In this document: piece after piece, positions 38,401-51,102 of the stretch | Layout: each line of letters opens with the position of its first letter | How positions within the stretch are numbered: the stretch's first letter is position 1 | Assembly: GCA_911728455.2 (NCBI GenBank) | Contig: OU452231.1 | Span: 7,470,963-7,534,962 of the forward strand | DNA length: 64,000 nucleotides | Reading direction: 5' to 3' | Source: Marthasterias glacialis | Taxonomy: Eukaryota; Echinodermata; Asteroidea; Forcipulatida; Asteriidae | Translations under genes and position numbers: made by a program | Notes under the pieces: model-generated | The model's database searches: none | Told to the model about the DNA's origin: nothing | What the model saw: only the letters and a program-made list of their open reading frames with translations

Positions 38401-41400
38401 GGGGAAAGGCTCTGATGGAAATCAAAGACTGTACGTCCTGAATAGCTGAATAGATTTGCTTGTATGCCATTGATATATGACTTGCAACTCCACTGAATGC
38501 ATTATTCCTAATTCAGGGCGACCGTCTCCTGAAGATTTTGTTTCACAATTTCCCTGCATGATTATTTTTTGAAATGAAAGAAAATCACTTGCTCGCAGTA
38601 AAAGTCCCAACTTCAAACGTAGCTTAACTATCACTCGTACTGGAAATTGTTTTGTCCTCAAGAACAGTGAAATATTTTTGTAAATTGACACAGACAAGAA
38701 ATACATGAAACCACGTTAAGTTCATTAGGATACGATGTTTGAATTCAATGAGAACAACTTGGATAGTTAGCTCCCTCGCTTGTCCTTTGCTGTCCATTTT
38801 TTTTTTTTTTTTTTTTTTTTAGCAAAGGTGGTTGCCTAGTGAGATAAAGAATTCACTCAGAAAGGTAAAATATTCCCCTGCATTGATGACACTAACTTTA
38901 AAAATACCCAAAGTTTGGAGCCAGCTTCTGACGGATCTCATGTTTCAATGAGTACTTTGATTACAGTGAGGGCATAGACTAGGTTTGGTCCTTGTGGAGG
39001 CTGCTTATGGCAATCTCAAAGAGAGTTTCATTGAGTGACACAGGTCAAGAGGTGCAGTCAGGTTCAAGGAGTAGCTCTTGTGATTGGAGGAAGAGGGGGG
39101 GGGGGGACACGGATGTACTTACTTTTGTACAGGGCTTACTTTCTTACTGACATTAAGCTGAAACAGATTGAACTTTTAAGAGAAGTTTATGATGAAGTCA
39201 AACAAGGACTTGTTTGGGTCTTTGGGAAATTTGGGGAGGAATTGGTTGGTGGTTTTTGGGGGGCTTGGGAAGTGGAGGAAGATTTAAGATTGGTGCAGGA
39301 TGGGGGTAGGGTTAGAATGACAGTGTTGTGCTGTACTTGAAATTTAGGATGTTTAGAATTTTGTGACCAGTCACAAGGGGCTGAGGTTGTTACAATTTTT
39401 GGAAACAAATTTATGCCATCAGACAGCAGCTTTCATTCCCGACACCAAGTAGGCCCCTACAAATTTTTTGTAATTTTGTTTATGACTACTGTTCAGATTT
39501 CTAAATATAAAGTTTTTTTACAAATGGTACATTTGTTTGCCCAATGCATTGATGACTAGTTAATAAAATAACAAATCTTTAGTCAATTAACTTGAGAAAG
39601 GATTTTTTTTTTTGGGGGGGGGGGTGCAGAGAAACAATGAAAGCGGAGTTGGAATTTTCAGCTAGGGGTTGGTGAGTGATATGCAAGGAAATAGATCTGG
39701 TGAGGTCAAATTTTTATGACTCTTGAGGTCATGGTCCCGACCACTAAATCACAGATATGAATGGTGTCTAATGTCACCTTCCTCATGTAGAAACATAAGA
39801 AAAGCCGCAGCTGTGTGCGGCATCCGGGAGATTCGCAAATGAATTTGAAACCGGTAGAACCAGAGCCTGGTAATTTGGTGTGTAGACATCAAAGGAAAGT
39901 TTGCCGGCTGGATAAGCTTGGTTTGGCGTGGTGTATGTGCTGATGGGGTTGGAGAGTGTGGGGGGGGGGTGCTGGGGGGGGGGGGGTTTACATCATATGG
40001 AATACAACCCCTTTGTATTTTTCCTAGCTGGGATCCAAAGGGGAGTATGTAGCAATTGTAGCAACCCAATTTCAAAAACTGGAAACTTCCTTTTTATGGA
40101 GAGGTTGAATAATTCTAAATCACTTCTGTCAAAACTTAACAAGTGAAGTTTAAGATGACTTAAAACAAAATGTGATTGCCAGCAGAGTTTTAGATCCTAG
40201 TAAAGTATTCACTTTTATGAATGTTTATGGTGTTATAAATTTGCCTGTGTTCCCTCCGGAATCATTCTTGAGTTTAAAAAGCAGTGATCACCATCACCCA
40301 CCCTTTGTTACAAATAAACATAAATAAAACTTGTCAAATCATCAGTGATGAAGAACTCGTCTTGGGTTTACAATTTTCTGCGCACATTGAACAGTTGATG
40401 CCCATTTAATTGTATTTATTGCATCTAATGGGAGTATAACTTCATCTTGAAAAGAAATAATGTTACGAATCAGTGTAGATTCGCTTTGATTGACAGGGGA
40501 GTTGGTATATAACCAGCTGCCCTCCCCAGCGAGGGTATGAAGTGTAGGAGAATAGGCTGCAATTTCCCATTTTATTACTTAATTGCATCAATATCACTGG
40601 CTGTGTAAGCTTCTTGTATCCTTGCCATAACACATTCTGTGTTAGATTGTTCCTATAACAACAAACACTGCCTCCTCCCAAAGCCTGATTATATCACAAC
40701 TGGGATGCAACCGAGTGTAGGGACTCAGAATTGTCTTGGGGATGCCTGGTAAACCCCAAGTCCACGTCTCATACAAGGTAATGATGATTTGGTGCAAAGC
40801 TTCTTAAGACAAGTGGAGATCTTGAGTGCGCGTCTCGTGGGTCCTGACATCACACAGTACAGGTGACCTAGGTCGGCCCTCTAGATGAGCTCTTCTATGT
40901 TTCGGCAGGACAGGGGCAGCCTGTGGGTTGTTCACCCCACTAAGTAAATGATGCCAGCGTTGTATGTGTGTAAAGCTAGGGCTCGTGGTGGCTGGGCATG
41001 CAGTGGGGACCCGCGTGTTTGTACGCCTTATCGTCAATGGGTGCGCACATGAGCCGATCAACCACTGATCTGTGTTCTAGATGACGACCCAAGAGTTCAC
41101 CCAGGCGCAGGGAAAGTATAATGAACCTGGCATTCACACCTTTCACTTGACTTGATTGACACAAATGGGGATGTGGGGGCTGCCTGAGCTGTATAAACCA
41201 ATAGCCGCTCGTATTTATTCAGTCAAGAAGTATGTGCAAACAGACAGTGTGTACATACCCTCCATCAGACCCTAATTCACACAGTAATGTTATTCTTGTC
41301 CATCCACAGCACAATCGCCATACACTCCCCTGTTGATTTAAGCTAAAAGCTTCGGTAAATAGGCCACTTCCCCTCCTCTTTTCACTCTTTTCTCCCTCAC

Positions 41401-42808
41401 TCACTCTATCTCCCCCCTTCTTCTCTTGCACTTGTACTGGAAACCTGTTCTCATCTGATCAAAGATCGTCTCTCACTCTCACTCACGAGCAGGGGGTTCT
41501 CGAGTTTGGTCCATTAGATGCCCAAGTCTGTCTATAAAGAGCCATTTGACGGTGGGTGATGATGACGATGATGACGGTGGGCCAGTGGACCCTGCTGCTG
41601 CTCAACAGAAAAAAGGTCTGCATGCATCAGCCTATGCCAACATTAGCCTAATTGTGTGGCACAACTTGTAGTATCACTTTCCACCTCAGTCCTTTTGACT
41701 TTGGAGTGTCTGCTCTCATTTTGTTAAGTACTATCAATATTTGTATTGCTGCCCTGTGTTTGCACGTCACGCCAATAACGGGGAGAGAGAAAAGCTCAAG
41801 TGTGGCTGGCCCCATTCAGGCTTTTGTGGTAGGCAATCAGACCGTGGCCGGCCATGCTTTGCATGTCAGATCATCTGACACTACGGCTACTGCATACAAG
41901 TCACTCACGGTGCACTGTCACACGGCAGTGGGGGGGGGGGGGGTGGAAAGATGGAAAGGGGGAGGGCATACACACACACACACACATACACCAAGCCGAG
42001 AATGCCAGGGCTAAACTGCTTCCTTTCAGCCCAGTAATGCTCCTGCATAAAACTGCCGATAATTTTTTATCGCCGAGATTACGAGTCTGAAGTAAAGGGT
42101 AAATAGGGAGTCTCCTTTATGAAATCCAGCTGCTTGCTGTTGATATTTCATCTGAATGCAACAGAGCTCTCTCTCGAAACGTTTACAAGGCACACTAGAT
42201 TGTTGACCAGAAAAAAGGTGTTTTACTTCTAAAAGCGAAACGTCAATCACGGTATACACTGACACTGCCCCATTGGCAACATAAAAGGAAACAGCCATTC
42301 AGGTTTTTGTCGACTATAAAAGAGGACCTGTTTTGTAAGTTGAGTAACCCGGGTAAACCGAACACAACCACAGTAACAAAAGGGGTTTTCAGGGAATAAA
42401 AAAAAAAAGGACGAGAAAAAATACAGGGGTGATTGAGAAGGGGAAAAAAAAACTTGAGAAAAAAGGAATGAATTGACCCTTTAAAAGATGGTTGGTAGTG
42501 TTTGATTGTTGACTGAGTGATGTGCTTGTCTATCAACTGTCAATTAATGGCTCAGTGTAATGGATTTATCCAAATTCAGTGACCTAATTTAAGATTTCTG
42601 GACAGATGGAGGATGGCAGGGCATTCAACTTATATCGATGCAATAATGAAAAGGTTCAAATCAGCCATTTTAAAAAATTTGTTGAGGGGGGCTCAATCTC
42701 ATCATTGTATTTGAGATGATTTTTATTTGGGGTCTGAGCTTTTAATAGCTCAAGAATGTGTGACGCCCCACACCAAAATCAGGCACTTACTGGAAACAGT
42801 GAAATAGG
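35493..42808. other. Non-coding, probably COE 5' intron
   Basis: No exon recognised. Contents: an EBF-like site at 35886-35896, a C-run at about 36049-36062, a GGCCGGCCGGCC block (37396-37407), a C-run plus CT repeat (about 38012-38050), a T24 run (38797-38820), T11-G11 (39603-39624), paired G10 and G13 runs (39960-39986), a GGCCGGCC site (41846-41853), a G run (41930-41943) and an AC microsatellite (41969-41986). The 168-codon frame at 37742-38248 is pyrimidine-tract noise. Confidence 0.5.
38797..38820. repeat. T24 homopolymer
   Basis: An uninterrupted run of 24 T. No adjacent element was recognised that would make it the tail of a retroposed copy. Confidence 0.9.
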
Positions 42809-43082
42809 ATTTATTTATTTTATTTATTTATATTTTTATTTATTTATTTGGTCTTGTTTAGCCAGTGTAGCCCCATCATTTATCTAAGAACTGTTTTCCC
42901 TGGTGTCGCATAAATAAAATGTATATATATATATATAAAAAATAAAGAATTAAAAAAAATAAACAAACAATAATATATGAAAACACAAAAAGCACAAAAA
43001 CGACACTATATAAAAAAAATATATAAACAAATTTTGTTAAAAGCAAAAAAAAAAAAAACAAAAAAAAAACTAAAACACCATA
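42809..43082. repeat. AT-rich low-complexity island: (TTTA)n, (TA)n, A-rich
   Basis: It starts as (TTTA)n (42809-42850), passes through a short more complex segment (about 42851-42920), then a TA run (42921-42936) and A-rich sequence to about 43082. The open frame it creates on the - strand (42876-43100) looks like a hydrophobic membrane protein only because A-rich DNA reads as Phe/Leu/Ile/Tyr codons. Confidence 0.85.
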
Positions 43083-45779
43083 AAATGTGAGGACAACCAA
43101 AACACCACCAGCCTATAATATCAATGTGGTGTGATGTCTTGAACATTCTTGAGCAGTACTTACATTACAGGTCCAAATTAAGTGTCATTTAAAAGATCTT
43201 TTTCATGAGCAAATAAACAAATTTTCGAGTATTGGCTGGAACTTCCTGGTTTTGGCTTGGAGTGTCACATGTGATCTTCAGATGAAAGGACAAATTTCTT
43301 AGGAAAGATCCTCCCAACGTAATGAGGGCATGTAAGTTTTTTGTAAACAATCGGGAAAACTTGTTCCAGAAAAAAAGACACTGCATTAAAAGAAAGAAGG
43401 AAAAATAATCACCGATAAAAGATTATATAAACTACAAGATGGCCATCTGATTACAAGTGAATAGTTGCAGGTTACACCCTCTGTCTACTCGTTTCTTTTC
43501 CAGCAGTTATCAAAAATTTGTCTTGTAGACAACATGGAGATGATGCTCATTGCTAAGGGTTTCCTCTCTGCGATAAATAATGTCAAAATGTTAAGTGAAC
43601 GGAAACAAAACAATTAATTTAGGTATACACCCTTTGCAATTTTTGGAAAGCTGGCTAAGATTATATCGAAGATAGAGTAGACTGTTTCTTAACCATTTCA
43701 GAGACCATTTATTTCTGTATAATCATCACCATAAACCCAGACTTGGCTAATATTGTTGATTTTTGGACCCTTTTTTTTTTAAGTAAAAATGTCCGGAAAA
43801 ACAATACAAGTCAGAAATTTGGGTTTGTTTTAAAAATGTAGATACTACATCAGAAAAAGTCAATTCAGGACATGACCTTTTGGGTTGAGTGGAAGTAGGT
43901 CAAAACTTGTGGCAGTTTGGAGTCGCTATGGGCATTTTGGTGCAAGCGTCTTGCAGCTGCAGGGATCTCCTGTGGTTTAATAGTGCGGCCATCTTGTTTC
44001 CTTTGTGTACAAAACATCATGAGAGGGTCCATGACCAGACTGAGGATGGACAAGTTGCATCTTTTTTGATTCCTTGTTCTGTTTGACTGCCCAGTCTAAT
44101 ACACGTCATCTAACCAATCCACAAGGACAAAACTGTCCCTTACAGAAGACTCACATTTTTATCAAAACAAATTGTAGACAAACAGGGCTGGAAGTCTGTT
44201 TTCTGTGTGATATTGTGATAAACCATTTTAAAAGAACGTGAAAGATCATAGAAACATTTCTTTTCAGGATTCTTTTCAGGATCAAATGGTGACTTATTTC
44301 TGAATATCATAGAAAAAAATATTTGAAAATCTGTTTGCTCATCTAGTCTGAGAGTCTAATGAAATGTGAATATCCAATTCGTCTTGTGACACAAATGGGT
44401 GAACACTGATTTGTTAATCCTATTAGATTACTCTTTATTCAGAGAAGTTGTAGAGATTGATAGAAACTCATGTTGATGTCAAAGTTGAATCATGTAAAAA
44501 TACAGGGGGGGAAAGTAAGAAAAAAAATGCAACATGGTTGGAAAAAAAAGTGTTCTGTGGTGATTTTTTGTAAAGTTGTGACATGGTTTTAACAGCCGGC
44601 TCACTCCCGTGACATGGTTGCCCTGTGCTGTCCTGATTCTGTCTTGAGGATTGAGATTACATCACAGATTTGTTGGTCATTGGGGGTCGGTTTTGTGTGT
44701 TTTTGGGGTCAAGTGATCATGTTGGGCTCTTTGTCTGTATTGTTTGTGTGTGTGTTTTACAGCTAGGATCTGGTGAGAGGGGAGATTTAGAAAGGTGGGC
44801 CCTCAGAGACCGTTCGGCTTGCCCGGAAGGTGAGAAGGGGGGGGGGGGGGGGGACTCCAAACACTTTGTAGATAACTACCTGGACTGTGGTTTGGCGTGA
44901 TTTGTTCAAAGAAAAGGACTACATGTTGATTTGGATGTTTGGGGAACGGAACCAATTTACCTCCATGGTGTTCTTCATGCGTTGCCTGGAGATGTGCAGG
45001 TTTTTTTTGTTGTAAATAAGGGAATTTTCATGTTGAGTTTTTGATGAAATGTTGTGGATATTTATTTTAGCTGTCATACTGTCTGAAGGTGTCTCTTTCA
45101 AAACACAGTTCCCTTCTTTCGAACTGTTCTCCTTTTCTCAAGAAGCATCTACTGATGCTCTTTATATTTTATTTTTCATCAATGCTTCCTCCATAGTTTT
45201 TTTGTCCCCCTTTTCTTTTTTTCGTTATTATTGTCTTATTTTGTTTTGGTTATGTCTTTTAAAGTGGGCACAGGCAATTTGTTTTAAGTGAATACTTTCC
45301 TATGCAGTGAGGTCTCTAGTCATCAGAAGCAATCAGAGTTGACAATACACTCTGCAGGAAAAAAGGCTCCAAAGAACTCTTTCATTTCCGAGGGAACCTT
45401 TTTTTCCCCCTTCCCCCTTTTTTCACTTCATTTTCTTCTTCTTCTTCGTATTCTTATTATTTGCATTTGAGGAAAAAGAAACCCAAGAGAGTCCGTGTCC
45501 ACAATAACCCTCCAAGTGCACCAAATTTTGCTTTTAAATTTCCCAGTTAATTAGTAGTTAGCCGTTTCTGTAGGGACAGGGTCCTGGACTAGCAACCCTA
45601 AGGGGCACGCTTCACTCTGGCTAAGAAGCCCCAAACTAAGTTACATACTGGCTCTATATGACCAGCAGCCAAATTAACTGCCCGCTTTGGCAAGATCATC
45701 TTTGCACCTAGGACCCCTTAAATGGAATTAACAGCTTGCTCCGAGTGAGCGCCAAAAAAAGAGCTGTAGGCAGTATTTT

Positions 45780-45780
45780 T

Positions 45781-45820
<40 letters not shown>
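45780..45820. repeat. (CT)n microsatellite
   Basis: About 20 CT units with one CCC interruption, followed by a T run. Confidence 0.95.
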
Positions 45821-45825
<5 letters not shown>

Positions 45826-47645
45826 CTTCTTTTGCCCACTTGCATCCAAAATGGCAGGCTTCACACCGTTTGCCACTAAAAGCTGATGGATTCTCGCTTG
45901 TATCCAGGGAACGTCAATTACTGGGATACCCATAATGCCTTATTGATCAGAGAACCCTGGGAGTAGTGCATTGTGGGAGTTTTTGAGTTGCATTAAAGAC
46001 GTAATGATATTTCTTTGCCATTGTGGTGATTTCCTAGTTTTTTTTCTCTTTTTTTTCTTCTCCTTTCTCAATGGTAAAGTGCCATTATGTTTGTCCGTAC
46101 CAGACCTTGATAGGGCGAATGTGAACAAAACGAATGAAGGTGGTTCCTGTCTCATTGTCCGGAGCTGGATGAGAATATTCAGGAGAGGTTGTTCTAATTC
46201 TCCTTATTTTGGCAAGTTTGTAGCGTCTTCACTTGACACGTCAAAGAACTTTGCTATTATTGCTTCTCAGGCTTGCGCCGTGGTGCATTGAGCTCCGCTG
46301 TGCTCCCTTGACAAATCAAACTGATGGACCCGGTGCTGCCGTGTCATTGGCCGACAACAGGAATCTTTCCGCCAGAGTTAATGAATGCGTCAAAGTGAAA
46401 CGAACTCCATGTGGAGATTGGCTATGTCATATCAGTATGGGCATGTTGATCATGCAGACTGATCCTCCGTACGCGTCTGCCTGCACGTTGTGCCACTCCA
46501 CAACGTTAAACTCTCTCTATGTAAATCGCTTGGCGAATCTAGGCTTTAATTTAGCAAATGCAAAATGTTTTATTCATGAACGATAGTTTAATTCCTTTTT
46601 AAATTCATTACGAGTGCTTGATAGAGTGTTCTGAATGTGTGAATTGAATGCGGTGAAGGTATTATAAACTCGTTTTAATCTGCAGGAGTGAAACAAGAGC
46701 AAATACATTTTTTATGGGTTATTTGATAAATGTCAACTAGGGACTGTAGTGTCATCTTCAATACCACCGCTTTTTACCTGATTGGACTCAAGATGCGGTT
46801 ATTATCCAGGAACTCATTTTAACTCATGGAGGGACGATTTGAGTTATAAACCAATATTTATAGCTTATGAAAAAAAGATGACGACCCAATATTGATGACG
46901 ACCAAATATGCGTATACAGACTGATTCGATTTCAGAGGTAGAGGGCAACGACTGCATTAATATCCGAGCGGCATTATACAGGTCTTTTTTTCATTCTTCA
47001 ATGTGATACGTCTTCGCATAAAAAAAACAAAAACAAAAAATAAAAAAGTCCGTCCATGGCATCATCGGACTCCTCTATCAAAGCTTCTGCCAATCCTTGC
47101 CCTGATCTAGGGATAAGCCACAGGCAGAGGTACTCCCAAAGAGGCTGGTAAACCGAGGTAGATTAGAGTCCCTCGGTAGCCTCTGATTGCTGGAATTATT
47201 CACTAGTTCATGGCAGAGGGAGCCCTCTTGGGGCTGGGGTGTGTCAGGCTTGATTGTAATCTCAACCTGCTGGGGGACTGCTGTTTTGTAGACAGCAGAG
47301 CGGCCAACAATTATTGGGGTTAATAATACGAGATCAGTATTGAAGAACAGAGTTGCTGTATATATTTTTGTCCCAGCGACAGTGCCCACTTTACATGGGA
47401 GATACGTGATGAAGGTACTCAGTTCTTGTGAAAATTAATTTGCTGGTGTTCAATGCTCAATCTCCATACACAGCCAAGCTGAATGAAACTTTGAAGATTT
47501 CAAAACTGACAGGGGCGTGTCTTGAGAAAGTATTCAACAAGGAACGCATGTCTCCAACACAACTAAATTTCTCGTATTCGTTGATCCACATGCTTCAATT
47601 AAATGTTGCTGTAGACCATGTTATTAATCCCACAGTGAGGGGTCA

Positions 47646-47655
47646 TCCCAAGGGA
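47646..47655. promoter_or_regulatory. Perfect EBF-type palindrome (candidate autoregulatory site)
   Basis: TCCCAAGGGA matches the known EBF/COE dimer consensus TCCCNNGGGA exactly and continues with AT, as in preferred sites. It lies about 11 kb upstream of the first COE exon seen here. About one such match per 64 kb is expected by chance, so binding is only a possibility. Weaker one-mismatch sites occur at 9299-9310 and 35886-35896. Confidence 0.3.
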
Positions 47656-48353
47656 TATCTCCCTCCCTCCTAATTCCCCCCTCTTGTATAAGATGCCTCT
47701 TAGGTGTATTTTACTGCTCCTTGAGCATCCTTACCCTGTCTTTAGACCAGTGCATCCAAAATGGTTATGGCAGGTACTTGATCTTGGCTGGAAATCAAGT
47801 GTAATGGTTGTGAAATTAAAAGATTTATCGGATGTTACAGAGAGCACGTTATTGATGGCCTCTTGCGATTGTCCTCACCAAGCTGGGCTTTGACAAAAAA
47901 ACTAGTCATTTGTTAAGTCTCGGGGGCCCCGGCAGTCTTTTCAGCGACCACACTCCTGATATGTACAGTGTAATACTACTCACTACGGCCTTCATTACAA
48001 GCTACATTAGCGATGACGGCCGGCCGGCCGATCGCCCGTTTTGGGATCGGGTTAGTACTTGGCTAGAGTGGCTCAGCATCATTTGTCATTAGTCGGGCGA
48101 TGGGGGTACCGTTAGTCGGCATGTGTTTTCCCTCTGATGCTCTCCACAGATGTACGGTGGGGTTTGTACGAGCAAGGAACAAATAATCAGGCTAAATTGG
48201 TGACTGTCCAGAATGATATTTCTGGATCTGTGTGAAGACAAAAATGGTTTTGACTAGAACAATCATTTATGGCGTGGTCTATTTCATACTTGTTTGTAAA
48301 GATGTATAATGTCAACAACACATCCGCATAATGTTTTCTACTAAATGCTATAA

Positions 48354-48728
48354 GGCACTATACAGGATTGGTAAAGCTGATAGTGCAGTGTTCTTACTTT
48401 GTCTGATTCAATATATATAGGCCTACATGAAAAAAAATAAACCTGTTAGGCTCAATCCGTAATCCGAGTCAGGAGAAAATGGTGACAAACTTTGCACACT
48501 TTTCAGCATGTAAACACATTGTCCATAACTTCGACTGTTACAATCGAACTCAGCTGTTGCATTTTTGTTTGTTTAGGTTTTCAGAAACAGTTTTCTCGCA
48601 TATGACAGCATTTCAGAAGGAAATATTTTACAGAAAAATTGGTTCTAGTACTAACTTCATGAACAGTAAGCTTTCAGACTGAGACTAAACAATGTTTTTA
48701 TTAATCCTTACCAATCCTGTAGAGTGCC
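48354..48728 (-). mobile_element. Family A MITE, copy 2 (375 bp, reverse orientation)
   Basis: The reverse complement aligns along its whole length with the copy at 16062-16429. The ends are GGCACTATACAGG and CCTGTAGAGTGCC. The left flank is TATAA and the right flank ATCC, so the target duplication is no longer exact and this copy appears older or end-damaged. The preserved TA on the left would also fit a TA target. The shared core is at 48440-48480 on the - strand. The open frame running through it (48479-48682) is an accident of the repeat. Confidence 0.9.
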
Positions 48729-49550
48729 ATCCTGCTTTAGTACACTAGTATTTAAACAATGTGGAACGACAAATATTAACAAGTGTACATTTTACCAGAT
48801 TTAAGCCTATCATCAAGATTTTGGGTTACAATTCAATTGTGAATTGTTGCCATGCCTGCCGGCTTACACAGTTTTGGTTAATATACTATTTGTTATATTT
48901 TGTTGAACACCTTCCAGATTCATAGGCTCAATTATCAGGAGGAGATTTAGATTTTGTTTTTTACTGCTAACTACACTGTAGAATTGTTTGATACGAGGGG
49001 AAAAAACAGGAGTGAATATTCCTCAAAGGGATTTGGATTTGTGCTCCATGTTCTCACTCGTTCTCCGTCGCCAACATTAATTTTGACATCTGAATAGGGC
49101 TGTCACGTCTTATGTTTCACGGAGAAACTTTCCACTTTGACTGGCCCACACTACATTCTTGCCTGCCTGCTTGTTAAACCGCTCAAAATTCTTCTCCATA
49201 ATCCGCGGATATTAATGGCTAGCTGCTGAAAGCCACAATTTGCTGTTAATTTCTCTTGGCCACGGCAATTGAAAGGCTTTCAAACGCCGCGCAAAGTGGT
49301 CAAATTTCTGCTCGGATTTCAGACGCGTAGGGTCTGGGATGAGATGTAGTTGTTCTCCTGGGAGTCCAATCGGACTTTTTATCAGATTTGGGACCCGGGT
49401 AGTGACCCGGGTAAAATATCAATTTGTCGGTGGCACTCGTCAAAGTTTGATTAGTGCGGACCAGAACCCGATATTGGGTTGTCATGTGACACGCTGTCAG
49501 GAAGTGCAGGGTTTTTTGTTTTGGTTTTGTTTTTTTCTCAAAGAGGAGAA

Positions 49551-49572
49551 GAGAGAGAGAGAGAGAGAGAGA
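49551..49572. repeat. (GA)n microsatellite
   Basis: Eleven uninterrupted GA units followed by an A run. Confidence 0.95.
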
Positions 49573-50531
49573 AAAAAAAGGAGAAAATAAGGAGGTGTAA
49601 CTATGCAGGCAGTATGGGTTCCATTGTTGTCCATTGTGAAAGAAGAGTTTCTTGCCGACTGTCTGAAAAAAAAGCTTCCAGTAATAGACCAGCAAGCTCA
49701 AATTCATACTTAAAAAACCTGTCCCGCCCGGTCTGGAAACGAAAATGAATATATAAATGACAAGTTTGGTACTTAATTGGGGCTGCATGAATGCATTGAA
49801 CTTTTGTTCGATAACGTCAATAACTTTGTAATGCAAAATTGAGCTATTAGCCATATTGAGTTACATACGCATTACATTCGATCCATGAACAGTTTGAAAT
49901 TACTGGACACGGGCTTTTGGTTACCAGTCTAATGAAAAAAAAATCAGTTTGCTGTAATCTATTCATTAATTTTTTAACATAAAATAGCTTACATTGTAAT
50001 TATCATCATAATGAGCCTCTAGTATTACCATAATAAAGGTGTTGTCATCTTGGTTGTTCAGACTGCAGCCGCAGCTCCGGAACAGTGAAAAAATGCAGAG
50101 AGTATTCTTTCAAGGTTGGTTGTCGTGATTTTGAGGCAACACTCGGGCGCATGATTTTCATCTGCCACCAATGCTCTCACAATTTGTACAGGGATTAATG
50201 GTAATTCATTTTAAAATAGCCCTTTTGCTCGTATATCATCCGACAGCGCCGAGGGTAAATTTATTCTGAAGCAGAATTTGCACAATCATTGATCATCCTC
50301 AGGCAGGAATGGCCCATCTGTTGTATCCTCCCAGATCCCATGGCAGAGGTCGGAAATATTTCTGTCCTCCGTATTTTCAAGTCGTACTCAATGTCATTTT
50401 TAAGAGAGCCAAGGGATTCTAACGGTGCACAAGCATTTAAAATTATTAGCAGGAATGGCGGAATGGGATGTGATATTTTAGTGATGGTACGGAGCCAGAG
50501 ATGACTTTTCGTCTCTCCCCCCCCCTTCTCC

Positions 50532-50532
50532 A

Positions 50533-50564
<32 letters not shown>
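50532..50564. repeat. (TC)n microsatellite
   Basis: TC dinucleotides with a single TTT interruption, preceded by a C-rich run. Confidence 0.95.
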
Positions 50565-51054
50565 ACTCGTAAATAGCCAGCTAGATCGATTGCTTTCTCT
50601 TTGAAATTGTTACTGAATAATTGACGAAGCCGAGGTAATTGTGCCGCGTGGCCTACCTTCGTATAGATAGGTCTTTGGCACGAACTGTCACAGATTATTT
50701 GAGGAGTAATATTTCAGCCCATGCTGGCTTTATATTACCTGGGTAGCCGACCGTGACAAAGTCACACTGCCGGGGACCGTGTGTGCTCACCCACATGGGA
50801 CCATCTGCTCGGACATTTCTTACACAATACAGGGCTCACTTAACAACAGTTGTATCCCGATTTTACGGGGCAATACTCGACGACAACGGGGCAAATAATG
50901 GTTTCTTTCTGATGCTCCACATTCTAACCCCTCCATACCTGTAATGTCAAGCACTGATAGATGTTTGCCTGTATTCTGCATGGCGACGCTGTTCAGATTG
51001 TCGATTTAGGCAGAGCTCTCTATTGCAGACATGTTCCTTGCTGCACTTTGTTCA

Positions 51055-51102
51055 CCCCCCCCCCCCCCCCCCCACCGCGTACACACACACACACACACAC
51101 AC
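51055..51102. repeat. C19 run followed by (CA)n
   Basis: Nineteen C (51055-51073), a short ACCGCGT linker, then about 11 CA units. Confidence 0.95.

Larger units (their letters stand above)
43083..48349. other. Non-coding, probably COE 5' intron
   Basis: No exon recognised. It holds a 12-bp unit repeated twice in tandem (TCTTTTCAGGAT, 44259-44282), a G17 run (44837-44853), a long CT microsatellite (45780-45820), A-rich sequence at 47019-47046, a perfect EBF-type palindrome (47646-47655) and a GGCCGGCCGGCC block (48018-48029). Confidence 0.5.

Noticed and set aside
42876-43100. Apparent multi-pass membrane protein, - strand
   Set aside because: It is the AT-rich island read as Phe/Leu/Ile/Tyr codons.
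46233-46586. 117-codon frame with a leucine-rich start and several cysteines, like a secreted peptide
   Set aside because: The frame begins at a TTG and not an ATG, has no promoter or splice context, and matches no family I know.
49300-49854. Longest open frame in the window (184 codons, - strand)
   Set aside because: It runs through a GA microsatellite and an A-rich tract, giving SLSLSLS and lysine-rich stretches. No domain or codon bias supports it.
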